A stretch of 60,371 nucleotides of DNA from a virus. A program made the translations under genes and the position numbers. The notes under the pieces were generated by a model. The model was not told where the DNA came from. It worked only from the letters and a program-made list of their open reading frames with translations, and did not search any database. Positions within the stretch are counted from its first letter, which is position 1; each line of letters starts with the position of its first letter. Where the stretch lies: positions 1 to 60,371 of IMG/VR virus record IMGVR_UViG_3300026484_000003. One strand, given 5' to 3'. Below, in pieces: positions 24,191-32,299 of this stretch.

Positions 24191-24524
24191 ACTGTTTTGG
24201 TGTGTTGAATTTTAGTGATTATTTTTGTGATATTGCAGTAGATGGGTACCAAGCACCTATTGAAACACCGTAATGCACTACGGGGTACCATCTAAAAGAT
24301 GATGCCACGGGCTTGGTACCCCGTAATACATTTTTAAATCTCGATTTCGTTACCCCCCCGTCGCTAATCAAAGGAGTATGCTAGAAAGAGTGGGGGGAGA
24401 ATATGCTAACCCTAGGCTTGGGAGATGACCCCCTAAGCCTAGATATCAATACCAAAGGAAAAGATTGTTGATAGACACACTTTGTGCTGTTGCACGAAGT
24501 AATTATAGTAGAAAAATGCTTAAT
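24191..24524. other. Intergenic control region, possible replication origin
   Basis: A 334-bp stretch without a gene. It holds three GGTACC-centred sites at 24240-24254, 24279-24293 and 24311-24325. They share flanks in all combinations: AGAT-GGGTACC-AAGC, TACG-GGGTACC-ATCT, GCTT-GGTACCC-CGTA. There is also a repeated CCGTAATRCA (24269, 24321), a C7 tract, and a hairpin CTAGGCTT...AAGCCTAG (24412-24442). Neighbouring replication, antirepressor and recombination genes make an origin or operator plausible. Confidence 0.5.
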
Positions 24525-24962
24525 TTAATGTAAATTCTCTCCATTTTGCTCCCTGATTAGCGTTTCGGTACTTGGGAACTCTACACTCACCCCATATCTC
24601 TCCGAGGTTATTTTATTTAGGGTTCGGTAGATTGTCGTTACCTCGTCACTTTTTAGCTCTGTTGAGCTGTTTTTTGCTGTCATCACTTTTTGGATCTGCC
24701 TCCACAATAGCTCCTTTGCACTTGTCATCGTCCACGCTACATCGACGGATAGCGTCTTTTTGATGTCGTACCCCGCACTATTTAGGGCGGTGGCTAGTTT
24801 TGAGAGGTAGAGGTGGAGTGACGCGTTTTGGAGGGCTGAGCGGGCTTTTTGCGTCTTTTTTTGGACGGTGTAGGTTTTGTCTGCGTCTAGTTTTGTGAGG
24901 ACTATATCGTCGCTGGAGTCGTCGAGGAGGTACCACTCCCCTTTGATGTTTATGATTTTCAC
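24525..24962 (-). CDS. Conserved phage recombination-associated protein (NinB-like)
   Basis: A 145-residue protein. The segment KARSALQNASLHLYLSKLAT (residues 39-58) and the later KELLWRQIQKVM and SVEFPS motifs are a pattern I know from phage proteins encoded next to single-strand annealing or YqaJ nucleases. The RSxxQNxxLH part resembles NinB. It overlaps the YqaJ-type exonuclease gene (ATGA at 24959-24962). A role in recombination is inferred. Confidence 0.5.
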   Translation of the reverse strand: MKIINIKGEWYLLDDSSDDIVLTKLDADKTYTVQKKTQKARSALQNASLHLYLSKLATALNSAGYDIKKTLSVDVAWTMTSAKELLWRQIQKVMTAKNSSTELKSDEVTTIYRTLNKITSERYGVSVEFPSTETLIREQNGENLH

Positions 24963-25564
24963 ATTCTGACTCTTATTTTTTTTTCGACTTCGTCTACGCT
25001 ATCCGCAAAGTCAAAAAGGTGCTTTTTTAGTTTTGCTATATACTCTTCCTCTCTCTTTATTTTGAGGATCAGCGGGGGTAGCCCGGGGCAATAACTCATA
25101 AAATACCAAAATTTTCGCTCCGTGATCGCCAAGCACCCCATCACTTGTGCCTTGTACTCGATAGGGAGCTTACCGCTAAGCAGATATTTTATATGTGTTT
25201 TTGGTAGCGGGCATTTTATTTCAAGCCCACAATCTTCGCCAATCAGTCCGTCTGGCGATACTCCGACACGCCCACAATCTGACAATACTATACCCACCTC
25301 TTGCACATTGAGCCCAGTGATGAATTCAAATATGGAACGGGCGATTGGCTCCAATTCGGTTCCAAGCTCCATCGCCCTGCTCTTGAATGGCTCTGAGGCT
25401 ACCCCAAATCTCTCTGCTACAAGCTCATTCCTGTACGCGTCGCAACTCTTTGACGGCTCACATCGCGACGGAGTCACGACTTCCTTGAAGCGTGAAGCTG
25501 TGATTACTCCCATTCTGGCATTTATCCATTCATCTGTTCCTTGTTCTACATCAACTAGCTTCAT
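24959..25564 (-). CDS. YqaJ-type exonuclease (lambda Exo fold)
   Basis: A 201-residue nuclease of the PD-(D/E)XK class. QGTDEWINARMGVITASRF (residues 8-26) is the YqaJ/lambda Exo opening, and SPDGLIGEDCGLEIKCP (about 103-119) supplies the catalytic D, E and K. Such enzymes resect double-strand ends 5' to 3' so that an annealing protein can act. No annealing protein is directly beside it on this strand; RecT is 2 kb away on the other strand with its own RecE-like nuclease, so this genome has two resection enzymes. Confidence 0.88.
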   Translation of the reverse strand: MKLVDVEQGTDEWINARMGVITASRFKEVVTPSRCEPSKSCDAYRNELVAERFGVASEPFKSRAMELGTELEPIARSIFEFITGLNVQEVGIVLSDCGRVGVSPDGLIGEDCGLEIKCPLPKTHIKYLLSGKLPIEYKAQVMGCLAITERKFWYFMSYCPGLPPLILKIKREEEYIAKLKKHLFDFADSVDEVEKKIRVRM

Positions 25565-25571
25565 CGTTACC

Positions 25572-25775
25572 CTACCTTATTTGCTTATGTCGTACTTGTC
25601 TGACATTCAGATATGAGACTATATCAATCCATGCAGTGAAAGGTATCTTCAACTTCTTGTTCAGGATTAGCATATTCTCATAGGATGGCTTGTTCGCACC
25701 CCTTAAATACTTCCTTGCCAAGTTGTCTGACACATTGATTGCATTTGTGATTTGCTTTACTGTTATTGTTTTCAT
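25572..25775 (-). CDS. Small XRE-type repressor of the recombination switch
   Basis: A 67-residue DNA-binding protein. ITVKQITNAINVSDNLARKY followed by LRGANKPSYENMLIL is an XRE-like helix-turn-helix, and IPFTAWIDIVSYL closes the fold. It lies in the opposite direction to the recT operon. One GGTAA-N5-TTACC site lies 9 bp before its ATG, and two more cover the divergent promoter. It is the likely repressor for those sites, the methyltransferase operators, and its own gene. No ribosome binding site is evident. Confidence 0.75.
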   Translation of the reverse strand: MKTITVKQITNAINVSDNLARKYLRGANKPSYENMLILNKKLKIPFTAWIDIVSYLNVRQVRHKQIR

Positions 25776-25783
25776 GGCATTAT

Positions 25784-25798
25784 GGTAACTTTTTTACC
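25784..25798. promoter_or_regulatory. Operator GGTAA-N5-TTACC before the repressor gene
   Basis: GGTAA-CTTTT-TTACC, 9 bp upstream of the repressor ATG. A bound repressor would block initiation of its own gene. It is one of five copies in the genome. Confidence 0.7.
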
Positions 25799-25994
25799 CT
25801 TAAATATGCATAAAAATATGACAAACAGGGAACTTGCTGAATACATCTCCACAGGGTAAAAAAGCTATTGCCTGACGATACGATCAGTAGGGTAGATAGC
25901 AGGGAAGCCTTTTATAGGTGGTCGGTGGATTTTTTTCTGGTCTCACAAGATAAATTTGGTAAAATCACACAAAATACTATTGTTTTAACAAAAA

Positions 25995-26043
25995 GGTAAT
26001 ATATTTACCATTTTTATATTCTTTTAAGGGTAACAATGTTACC
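25995..26043 (+). promoter_or_regulatory. Double operator and promoter of the recT operon
   Basis: GGTAA-N5-TTACC copies at 25995-26009 and 26029-26043, 34 bp apart, with a TATATT -10 box between them (26015-26020). The geometry repeats that of the methyltransferase operators. Transcription would run into the gene at 26082. The rest of the 306-bp gap from 25776 holds a GGTAA half-site (about 25855) and no gene. Confidence 0.78.
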
Positions 26044-26081
26044 ATTCTCTTACAAGTAAAAAAACACGATAGGAGACACGG

Positions 26082-26261
26082 ATGCAACCATATCAACATA
26101 CACAAAATGTAAATGGTAAAAGGCTGAAAAGGATGCGAGAACTTGCAGAGAAGTATAAAAATAAAGATTTTGATCCATACAATGGACGGGCAGGAAGGGT
26201 AAGAATTAGGGGGGGCAATACAACCCCTTTCGGGAGTCCATTTGTTCACGAAGGACTTTAA
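26082..26261 (+). CDS. Small basic protein, first gene of the recT operon
   Basis: A 59-residue protein starting MQPYQHTQNVNGKRLKRMRE, with ribosome binding site ATAGGAGACACGG. Very basic (KRLKRMRELAEKYKNK) with a Gly-rich C-terminus (RVRIRGGNTTPFGSP). No family known. It is directly behind the double operator, so it is under repressor control and expressed first. Confidence 0.6.
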   Translation: MQPYQHTQNVNGKRLKRMRELAEKYKNKDFDPYNGRAGRVRIRGGNTTPFGSPFVHEGL

Positions 26262-26265
26262 TAAA

Positions 26266-26340
26266 ATGATTAGAGCAAGATACAAACTTGCTTTTATTCT
26301 GGCATTTATGAAGCAGGAGAAGAAATATGAGAGTCGATGA
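26266..26340 (+). CDS. Micropeptide in the recT operon
   Basis: A 24-codon frame starting MIRARYKLAFILAFMKQEKK, 4 bp after the previous stop. It has a short hydrophobic core with basic ends. Coupled to the next frame by a 14-base overlap. Expression is plausible but unproven. Confidence 0.35.
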   Translation: MIRARYKLAFILAFMKQEKKYESR

Positions 26341-26443
26341 GGTAAGAACAGCTCAAGAACTTGCAAGAAGAAGAAAACAGAAGCAGAATGAGGTTACTTA
26401 TATTACCTTTGTCTGTGGCAAATTTATTATTGAAAAGAGATAA
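26327..26443 (+). CDS. Small basic protein in the recT operon
   Basis: A 38-residue protein starting MRVDEVRTAQELARRRKQKQ, with an AGGAGAAGAAAT ribosome binding site. Basic helix followed by a hydrophobic segment (VTYITFVCGKFII). Unknown function. Confidence 0.4.
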   Translation: MRVDEVRTAQELARRRKQKQNEVTYITFVCGKFIIEKR

Positions 26444-26453
26444 GGAGCAGGAA

Positions 26454-27737
26454 ATGGGTGAAATTCAAAGTGTAATATCCACGATAGGCAATATCGTTGG
26501 GTTGGAAAAAACAGAGGTGGTTGATAAGCTGATCGAGTGGAATAAATCAAAAGTTTACCCAGTTAATCCAATTGTGATAAGTTTCGAGGGTGGAGAGGTA
26601 AAGGACAATGCCGAAGAGATAGCTGATCTCATCACTAAAATCGAGAATTATAAAGACGAGGTTGTTAAAAACAGTCTTGACGCTGAAAGTGTAGCCGAAG
26701 CAAAAAAAATGGTTGCAGAATTTGGGAAGTTTCTTATTGAGACACGAAAAGCAGTTACAAACCCCCTAAAGGAAATTGCGGGGAACTATACTAAAAATGA
26801 AGCAAAGTTCAAAGAGATGAACGAAGAGCTTACACGGAAGATTGACGAGATCAATGAAAAAACTTACAAAAACAGAGAGAGGGCTATCCGTGAGTATTTC
26901 GAGAGCAGACTAAAAAGTGATGCTCTTGCCGAAGTCGTAAGCATGGACGCTTTTAAGGACTTCATTGAAGCAAAGCGAAAGACAAACATTTTCACTTCTA
27001 CTGGGAAACTTACAAAGGGTATAAGAGATGCCGTATCAGAAGCCATAAGAGTAGTTGCAGAGCCTATCCTCGAAGCAAAAGAACTGGAAGATCGTAAAGC
27101 ACTACAATCCAAGCAGTTTGACAGCTATATGGTTAACTTCACAGTTGATGGAGACACAAACGCGCTTGAAGCAAACATCAATCAACTTGCGAAGTTTAGA
27201 GAGAGTGTTCCTGACTTGTATCCAGACATTGCGGATCATTGTATCAGAAGCGTTGATAACAAGATAGCACTCATGGAAGGAAATATCAGAGCGAATAAGG
27301 CTATCAAAGAAAAGGAAGCGGTGCAAAATGCAGACGGCGAACTACTTGAAATCTACGAAGAGATCAAAGAGCAGTCAAGCAATATGATTCTTGGGGAAGA
27401 GGTTCTTATAGAAATGGCAAATAAGCTAAGAGAGATTTACCCAAAACTTACATTTTCAGAAAATCAAGAAAATGTAAAAACACTCGGTACTTCAATTAGC
27501 GCCAGAATTGCAGAACTTGATGCTAAGGAAATTGAGGCAGAGATCCAAACAGTGCCGGAAGAGGTCATACAGTCGGATAGTGAAGAGAGCATTTACCTTG
27601 TCAGTATCAACGATATTGAAGTTCTTGCGAATATGGAAATCAAAGCGGTAAGTGAGGAGAAAGCCAAAAAAGAATTGGTCAGAAGATTTGAAGCACACCT
27701 AAGCATGATAAGACTCTATAATAAAAAAGGAGAGTAA
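26454..27737 (+). CDS. DUF1351-type protein of the recT operon
   Basis: A 427-residue helical protein. I chose the ATG at 26454 (MGEIQSVISTIGNIVGLEKT), which follows AAGGAGCAGGAA. The region with EIADLITKIENYKDEVVKNS and LIETRKAVTNPLKEIAGNYT is like DUF1351, a family usually found directly before RecT or Bet genes. Its role is not established; a scaffold or regulator for annealing is commonly assumed. The recT start is one base after its stop. Confidence 0.65.
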   Translation: MGEIQSVISTIGNIVGLEKTEVVDKLIEWNKSKVYPVNPIVISFEGGEVKDNAEEIADLITKIENYKDEVVKNSLDAESVAEAKKMVAEFGKFLIETRKAVTNPLKEIAGNYTKNEAKFKEMNEELTRKIDEINEKTYKNRERAIREYFESRLKSDALAEVVSMDAFKDFIEAKRKTNIFTSTGKLTKGIRDAVSEAIRVVAEPILEAKELEDRKALQSKQFDSYMVNFTVDGDTNALEANINQLAKFRESVPDLYPDIADHCIRSVDNKIALMEGNIRANKAIKEKEAVQNADGELLEIYEEIKEQSSNMILGEEVLIEMANKLREIYPKLTFSENQENVKTLGTSISARIAELDAKEIEAEIQTVPEEVIQSDSEESIYLVSINDIEVLANMEIKAVSEEKAKKELVRRFEAHLSMIRLYNKKGE

Positions 27738-27738
27738 T

Positions 27739-28686
27739 ATGAACACGGCATTAACAAAAACAGAGCAGAACAGAAAGCAACTTGCAACAGTTTTACAGCA
27801 GAATAAGAGTTATGTTTATTCTGTTATTCCGATTGAAAAAGAACAGGACTTTCAGACAAACTTCCTAGAGCTTGCACAAAACAATTATTTGATGGAGAAG
27901 ATACCTCCAAAAGAGATACTTATCACGGCGCTTAACGCTACAAAACTCGGATTAAATGTAAACCCAATCTACAAAGAGATTTATGTACTCCCTTTCAATG
28001 TAAAAGGTCGTGGAATGGTTGCATCGATCGTGATTCCAAAGCAAGGGCATATCCAAATGGCTTTTGATGCAGGTTTCTTTTTGAAAATTGATCTTGTGTT
28101 CAACTTGAACGGGACGATTGTAACTGAAAGCAATATGACGATGGAGCAAAAGATCCAGATAGATACCACAAATTCAAAGTGGGTAGATGAACACTTGGTA
28201 GGGTGGGAGATCACCTTAGATGATATTTCAAACAATGAGATCAAAGTGCCTACACAGACTAAATTCATTGAAGTAAACTATGCAAAAGAGGTCACAAAAG
28301 AACTCCAGATGCCACAATACAAGATCCAAACATGGACTCACAAGGCAGTGCGTAGAGCAATGGGAGATATGTTTATCCCAAAACATCGTAAAAACATGAT
28401 GCTTGAATATGTTGAAGCCTTCAATGTTCAAAATGAGCAGAAAAAAATTGAAGAAAATGCAACACCGAATGTCAATGAAGCACAGAAGCCCGTTGACCTT
28501 AAAGCACAAGCAGAAGTTGAAGAAAGCTTGTTTGGGGTAACGGTGAGTGACATTATGGATTTTTATATGGAAGCAGATAACGATAAAAAGGCAAGAATAT
28601 CTGAGGTTATGGTGATCAAGAATGACTGGAGAGAGTACGATAGTGTAAAACTTGGTCAACTCATGGAAGAGATTAAGGCTCTGTAA
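27739..28686 (+). CDS. recT: RecT family single-strand annealing protein
   Basis: A 315-residue RecT. Typical elements are ALNATKLGLNVNPIYKEIYV (residues about 55-74, the family LNP...Y...P stretch), IPKQGHIQMAFDAGFF (about 94-109) and TWTHKAVRRAMGDMF (about 195-209). It anneals complementary single strands during end-joining recombination and genome circularisation. It lies between DUF1351 and the RecE-like nuclease; its stop overlaps the nuclease ATG. The C-terminal 80 residues after about 235 are an acidic tail. Confidence 0.92.
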   Translation: MNTALTKTEQNRKQLATVLQQNKSYVYSVIPIEKEQDFQTNFLELAQNNYLMEKIPPKEILITALNATKLGLNVNPIYKEIYVLPFNVKGRGMVASIVIPKQGHIQMAFDAGFFLKIDLVFNLNGTIVTESNMTMEQKIQIDTTNSKWVDEHLVGWEITLDDISNNEIKVPTQTKFIEVNYAKEVTKELQMPQYKIQTWTHKAVRRAMGDMFIPKHRKNMMLEYVEAFNVQNEQKKIEENATPNVNEAQKPVDLKAQAEVEESLFGVTVSDIMDFYMEADNDKKARISEVMVIKNDWREYDSVKLGQLMEEIKAL

Positions 28687-29516
28687 TGGGCTTTACGCTT
28701 AAAGATATTTCGGACAAGCTCTATTTTGGCATGGGCGATATTTCGAAGGAAATGTCACCTATTGATGCACACGACAAGTTGATTGTTTCGGCTTCATTTT
28801 TGAAAAGAGTTTACAAAGAGAACCTGCATAATGTAATCATGTTCCCTAATCATAAAGTGGATAGTGATCTGCAAAAACTTTTTGATATTGGAAGTGCGTT
28901 CCACTGTTATGTTTTGGAGCATAATGAATTTGACAAAAGGTATTTTGTTTCTGATCGGATCAGACCAGACGATGATCGGGTACGAATAAGCACTGTAGAA
29001 TTTGAGTTCATTGAAAAGTCATACGAAAACATAGCTTACAAGTACCCGCAGATGATCGATGGTTTGAATTGTGAAATGGCTCTATTTGGAGAGATTGATG
29101 GCGTAAAAGTCAAGTGCAAGATGGATAAATTGAATATAACTCAATCAGCCAATGGAAAGTTTAGCCATGTTGAGATAGTTGATTTAAAGTCGGTTTATTT
29201 TAACCCATTCAGCCTAAGGAAAGACCCTGTAAACGGCAGGACAAAGTTGCGCTATATGCTAAGTGATATTGGCTATGACTTACAAGCCTACTTTTATACG
29301 CTACTGGTAGAAAACTGGCTTGAAAGTATAGGGCAGCATTGTACCGTTAGCTTTACTCTTCTTACTGCAAGCAAGGACAACTATGAGGTTCAAAAGTTCC
29401 GTGTCGGTAGCGAAATGATGGAGAGTGGACGCTTGAAGTTTGAAAGTGTCTGGAATGATATTAGAGACTTTGTTCTCTTTGGAAAAGACAGATTGATTGA
29501 TGAGGAGGTTTTATAG
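28686..29516 (+). CDS. RecE-like PD-(D/E)XK exonuclease
   Basis: A 276-residue nuclease of the exodeoxyribonuclease VIII C-terminal type. Motifs: GSAFHCYVLE (about 68-77), ALFGEIDGVKVKCKMDKL (about 137-154) with the catalytic D, VEIVDLKS (about 165-172) for E/D-x-K, and GYDLQAYFYTLLVENW. It resects ends for RecT. Overlaps recT by one base and is followed directly by the YkgJ-type gene. Confidence 0.88.
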   Translation: MGFTLKDISDKLYFGMGDISKEMSPIDAHDKLIVSASFLKRVYKENLHNVIMFPNHKVDSDLQKLFDIGSAFHCYVLEHNEFDKRYFVSDRIRPDDDRVRISTVEFEFIEKSYENIAYKYPQMIDGLNCEMALFGEIDGVKVKCKMDKLNITQSANGKFSHVEIVDLKSVYFNPFSLRKDPVNGRTKLRYMLSDIGYDLQAYFYTLLVENWLESIGQHCTVSFTLLTASKDNYEVQKFRVGSEMMESGRLKFESVWNDIRDFVLFGKDRLIDEEVL

Positions 29517-29800
29517 TGTTTGATTGTAATAGTTGCGGTGGGATGTGTTGTGTAAACCCTCCACTGCTATTTGATTTTAGCGAGGGGATAAAGGCTAAAA
29601 AGCTTGGTGTTGAGATAGTGGCATCTGGTGATAATTCAGTCGGCTATCTTATTGCTATTGCAAAAAAGAAAGATGTATGCCCATTCCTTGATGTTGACAG
29701 TGGAGATTGTAAAATCTACGATAACAGGTTTACGGCTTGCAAATCATACAGTTGCAAACTCATTGGAAAGCGGAAGAGAAGAGACGCAGGAAAGCATTAA
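29516..29800 (+). CDS. YkgJ-type cysteine-cluster protein
   Basis: A 94-residue protein from a GTG start. CNSCGGMCC (residues 4-12) and CPFLDVDSGDCKIYDNR followed by CKSYSC match the UPF0153/YkgJ cysteine cluster, which probably binds zinc or an iron-sulfur cluster. Its biochemical role is unknown. It overlaps the nuclease stop. Confidence 0.72.
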   Translation: MFDCNSCGGMCCVNPPLLFDFSEGIKAKKLGVEIVASGDNSVGYLIAIAKKKDVCPFLDVDSGDCKIYDNRFTACKSYSCKLIGKRKRRDAGKH

Positions 29801-29813
29801 AAAAGGGGAATGA

Positions 29814-30392
29814 ATGTTTAAAGTATTAACAAAAGGCTGTGAGCCGACAAGAGGAAGCAAATATAGTGCGTGTGTTGATCTGTACGCATCTAAAGATGCC
29901 TTGATCGGTGCAGGAGAGACGAAACTTATCGGGCTTGGTGTTGCGATTGATGAAGAGTTGCTTCCTAAAACCATAGTGCAAGAGTGGGACAAGCTCGGTC
30001 TTGGTATGTATATTGATTATGTAAAAGATTTTAAAAAGTCACACTATCTCCAGCTCATGCTACGCTCATCTCTCGGTAAAAAAGGTCTTATTTTGCCAAA
30101 TGGTGTAGGCATCATCGACCTTGATTATAAGGACGAGATTAAGATGATTATTCATAATCCGATAAAGATGGTTGATGCTGAATATTTTGCAGACGAGGAA
30201 GTTATTGAAATGTCTCAACTAGGAAGCCCTAGCCCTTATTCAAAAGGTGAAAACATAACAGCTTCAAGTAGATACGAGATCAGAAAAGGCGACAAAATCG
30301 CACAAATCACACTGCTTGAACACAAAGGCTATCTCTTTGGTATCGACACGGACAAAGAGCGTGAAGGCGGATTTGGATCGACTGGGGAATAA
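29814..30392 (+). CDS. dut: dUTP diphosphatase
   Basis: A 192-residue trimeric-type dUTPase that hydrolyses dUTP to dUMP, keeping uracil out of DNA and feeding dTMP synthesis. Motifs I-V are present: ACVDLYAS, LMLRSSLGKKG, NGVGIIDLDYKDEI, IRKGDKIAQITL and REGGFGSTGE. An insert of roughly 35 residues (about 45-80) before motif II and another before motif IV make it longer than the usual 150. Ribosome binding site AAAAAGGGGAATGA. Confidence 0.93.
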   Translation: MFKVLTKGCEPTRGSKYSACVDLYASKDALIGAGETKLIGLGVAIDEELLPKTIVQEWDKLGLGMYIDYVKDFKKSHYLQLMLRSSLGKKGLILPNGVGIIDLDYKDEIKMIIHNPIKMVDAEYFADEEVIEMSQLGSPSPYSKGENITASSRYEIRKGDKIAQITLLEHKGYLFGIDTDKEREGGFGSTGE

Positions 30393-30395
30393 GAC

Positions 30396-30791
30396 ATGAG
30401 CCACAAAATGAACATTTCAAATTCATTTAACCGGTTTTACCATGCTTTACTTTCAGAGTTTTTTAAAAAAACAAGGAGTGTTTCTTTTGGGGAGTGGAGA
30501 GACATGAACACAGGTACATGCCTTATCTTCTGGAAAGATGAGGACTATGATTGTGTTGCACTTCCAAAAGACACACCAATTGAGCAAGATAGTTCATTGA
30601 AAACAATTTTCAAGTTTATGAATTTGAATTATCCGGTTGATGCAGATGGCAAGACATCAACAACTGAAATTAGCAATCGTGATTTATGTAATCACATTGA
30701 CTGGGTTACAAAAATCCTAAACGAAAACGGGTTTGAGTTTGAGCATGATCGCATCAAGTGGGAAAGACTAAAGAGAGAGGCAGGTTTTTAA
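30396..30791 (+). CDS. Uncharacterised small protein after dut
   Basis: A 131-residue protein starting MSHKMNISNSFNRFYHALLS, with aromatic residues and acidic stretches. No family known. The 3-bp gap to dut places it in the same transcript. Confidence 0.55.
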   Translation: MSHKMNISNSFNRFYHALLSEFFKKTRSVSFGEWRDMNTGTCLIFWKDEDYDCVALPKDTPIEQDSSLKTIFKFMNLNYPVDADGKTSTTEISNRDLCNHIDWVTKILNENGFEFEHDRIKWERLKREAGF

Positions 30792-30841
30792 GGTATGGAA
30801 ATAAGATGCAGACATAAAAAACGCTCACACACAGCGTAAGC

Positions 30842-30946
30842 ATGTATGAGGTAGAGGGCGTGATTATCTATGCAAAATCACATAATGAAGCGGTGCGTAA
30901 ATGGTTGCGTAAACAAAAACCAAAAACAAACAGTGGGAGAAGATAA
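30842..30946 (+). CDS. Small basic protein
   Basis: A 34-residue frame starting MYEVEGVIIYAKSHNEAVRK, ending in a TAATG overlap with the next gene. The short beta-alpha pattern resembles half of a small phage DNA-binding fold. A 13-codon frame at 30795 precedes it. Confidence 0.45.
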   Translation: MYEVEGVIIYAKSHNEAVRKWLRKQKPKTNSGRR

Positions 30947-31143
30947 TGCTAAGAGAATACAGACATAACAACAAAGGCTTTACGGTACAGGTAGATACCC
31001 AGAACGGAGAACCGGTTGTAAGCAAAAAGGGATTTGTGAAACTACACAAAATCCCATACGGAAACTACAAGGGAGTTGATACACTAAGTATTGATGCCTT
31101 CAATGAAGCATTTAGCATAATCAAAAAACAATCTGAAGAGTAG
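30946..31143 (+). CDS. Uncharacterised small protein
   Basis: A 65-residue protein starting MLREYRHNNKGFTVQVDTQN, beta-rich N-terminus and a helical end (SIDAFNEAFSIIKKQSEE). Coupled to the 30842 frame by TAATG. Unknown function. Confidence 0.5.
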   Translation: MLREYRHNNKGFTVQVDTQNGEPVVSKKGFVKLHKIPYGNYKGVDTLSIDAFNEAFSIIKKQSEE

Positions 31144-31146
31144 AAA

Positions 31147-31242
31147 ATGAAAAAATTTGAGTATATTGATGCTACCGATAATATATTTGTGCATGGTATA
31201 GTGCATGATGTTGTATGCGATGTTTTAAGGGTATGGAAATGA
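31147..31242 (+). CDS. Micropeptide before the YopX gene
   Basis: A 31-codon frame starting MKKFEYIDATDNIFVHGIVH. Its TGA overlaps the ATG of a further 20-codon frame (31239-31301, MMHEYEIDLLEFAG) that runs into the YopX gene. These appear to be tiny coupled genes; expression unproven. Confidence 0.35.
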   Translation: MKKFEYIDATDNIFVHGIVHDVVCDVLRVWK

Positions 31243-31287
31243 TGCACGAATATGAAATAGATTTATTAGAATTTGCAGGAGTTGAAC

Positions 31288-31692
31288 ATGAGAGAGATTA
31301 AATTTAGAGGATACAATAAAGAGAGAGAAGAGTGGGTGTATGGGTGTCTGTGTAGACACTCAAATGGGGAATCCTACATTATTACTTACTTATCAGAAAA
31401 TGTTATTTCAAGAGAAAGTGTCGTCTATCTTGTTGATAAAGAGAGTATAGGGCAGTTTACTGGGGTTCTTGATAATAATGGAAATGAGATTTATGAGGGT
31501 GATATTCTACAATACAGTGTTGCAAAAAAAAGAAAAATTGTTGTTGAATGGAGCGAGTATGCTTTTATCGGAAGAGAGTTCACGAGGAAAAATGAAAAGT
31601 ATCCAATTTTCATTTGTTCAAGCAGAATAGAAGATTTTTATCTGAAAGTTATCTGTAATAGATACGAAAATAAAGAGCTTATCAAAACATAG
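31288..31692 (+). CDS. YopX family protein
   Basis: A 134-residue protein. Opening MREIKFRGYNKEREEWVYG and the core SIGQFTGVLDNNGNEIYEGD are the YopX signature. The ATG at 31288 follows GCAGGAGTTGAAC. The family occurs in phages and elements of many bacteria; its function is not known. It is the last gene before the converging terminators. Confidence 0.82.
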   Translation: MREIKFRGYNKEREEWVYGCLCRHSNGESYIITYLSENVISRESVVYLVDKESIGQFTGVLDNNGNEIYEGDILQYSVAKKRKIVVEWSEYAFIGREFTRKNEKYPIFICSSRIEDFYLKVICNRYENKELIKT

Positions 31693-31699
31693 CGTAAAA

Positions 31700-31768
31700 C
31701 CACCTCATTCATGGGGTGGAGTATCAAAGGAGTAAAAAAGTATCAGAGGGGGGACTCGAAAGCCCCCT
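31700..31768. terminator. Terminators between converging transcripts
   Basis: Two hairpins: CCACCTCAT/ATGGGGTGG at 31700-31719 and AGGGGG...CCCCCT at 31747-31768. They separate the plus-strand recT operon from the minus-strand lysis region that ends at 31787. Confidence 0.6.
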
Positions 31769-31786
31769 ACAAAGCCCCATATAGCT

Positions 31787-32299
31787 TCAAATTAACAAAT
31801 CTCTTATTCTATCCATATCCATCAATGGACAACTCTTTTTTACATTCGGAAATTCATTATGCCCCAAAATATCTTTTTTTTCAAGACGATACATTTTTTT
31901 AAGCAACGCAGATAGTGCAACAATACTTTTAACTTGCTCTAGTGTTGCATCATAGAGAGGGTTTTTATCTTTGTCCATTCCACCGATTCTGCAAATTCCT
32001 ATGCTGTGTGCATTGTGACCTTTCACATGAGAGCCGATAGCATCAACCCATCTTCCTTTTTGGATAGTTCCATCCTCAAGTATCACATAGTGATAACCTA
32101 CTCCTGAACGGCTACCCCATCTTTGAAGATGCCATCTGTCAATATCGTGAACATCGTCACCTCTCCCCTGTGGGCTGTCGCTACAATGAACAATGATAGA
32201 GTCAATTTTTCTTTTATTTGTCTTGTATGTGTAGCCAAGATAAACCTCTTCTGTAAGGTTTCTCCCTATGGAACTGAATTTAATTGGTCGTTTACTCAT
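31787..32299 (-). CDS. N-acetylmuramoyl-L-alanine amidase (endolysin)
   Basis: A 170-residue amidase-2 (T7 lysozyme type) that cuts the bond between muramic acid and the peptide. Zinc-binding and catalytic signs are IIVHCSDSP (His about 38), GYHYVILEDG, GHNAHSIGIC and ILGHNEFPNVKKSCP (about 145-159). No signal peptide, so it needs a holin to reach the wall. Transcribed last in the late region, next to membrane and spanin-like genes. Confidence 0.93.
   Translation of the reverse strand: MSKRPIKFSSIGRNLTEEVYLGYTYKTNKRKIDSIIVHCSDSPQGRGDDVHDIDRWHLQRWGSRSGVGYHYVILEDGTIQKGRWVDAIGSHVKGHNAHSIGICRIGGMDKDKNPLYDATLEQVKSIVALSALLKKMYRLEKKDILGHNEFPNVKKSCPLMDMDRIRDLLI

Noticed and set aside
25977-26366. 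A 129-codon minus-strand frame over the recT operator region
   Set aside because: It runs through both operators and the start of three small plus-strand genes, and has a composition typical of antisense reading.
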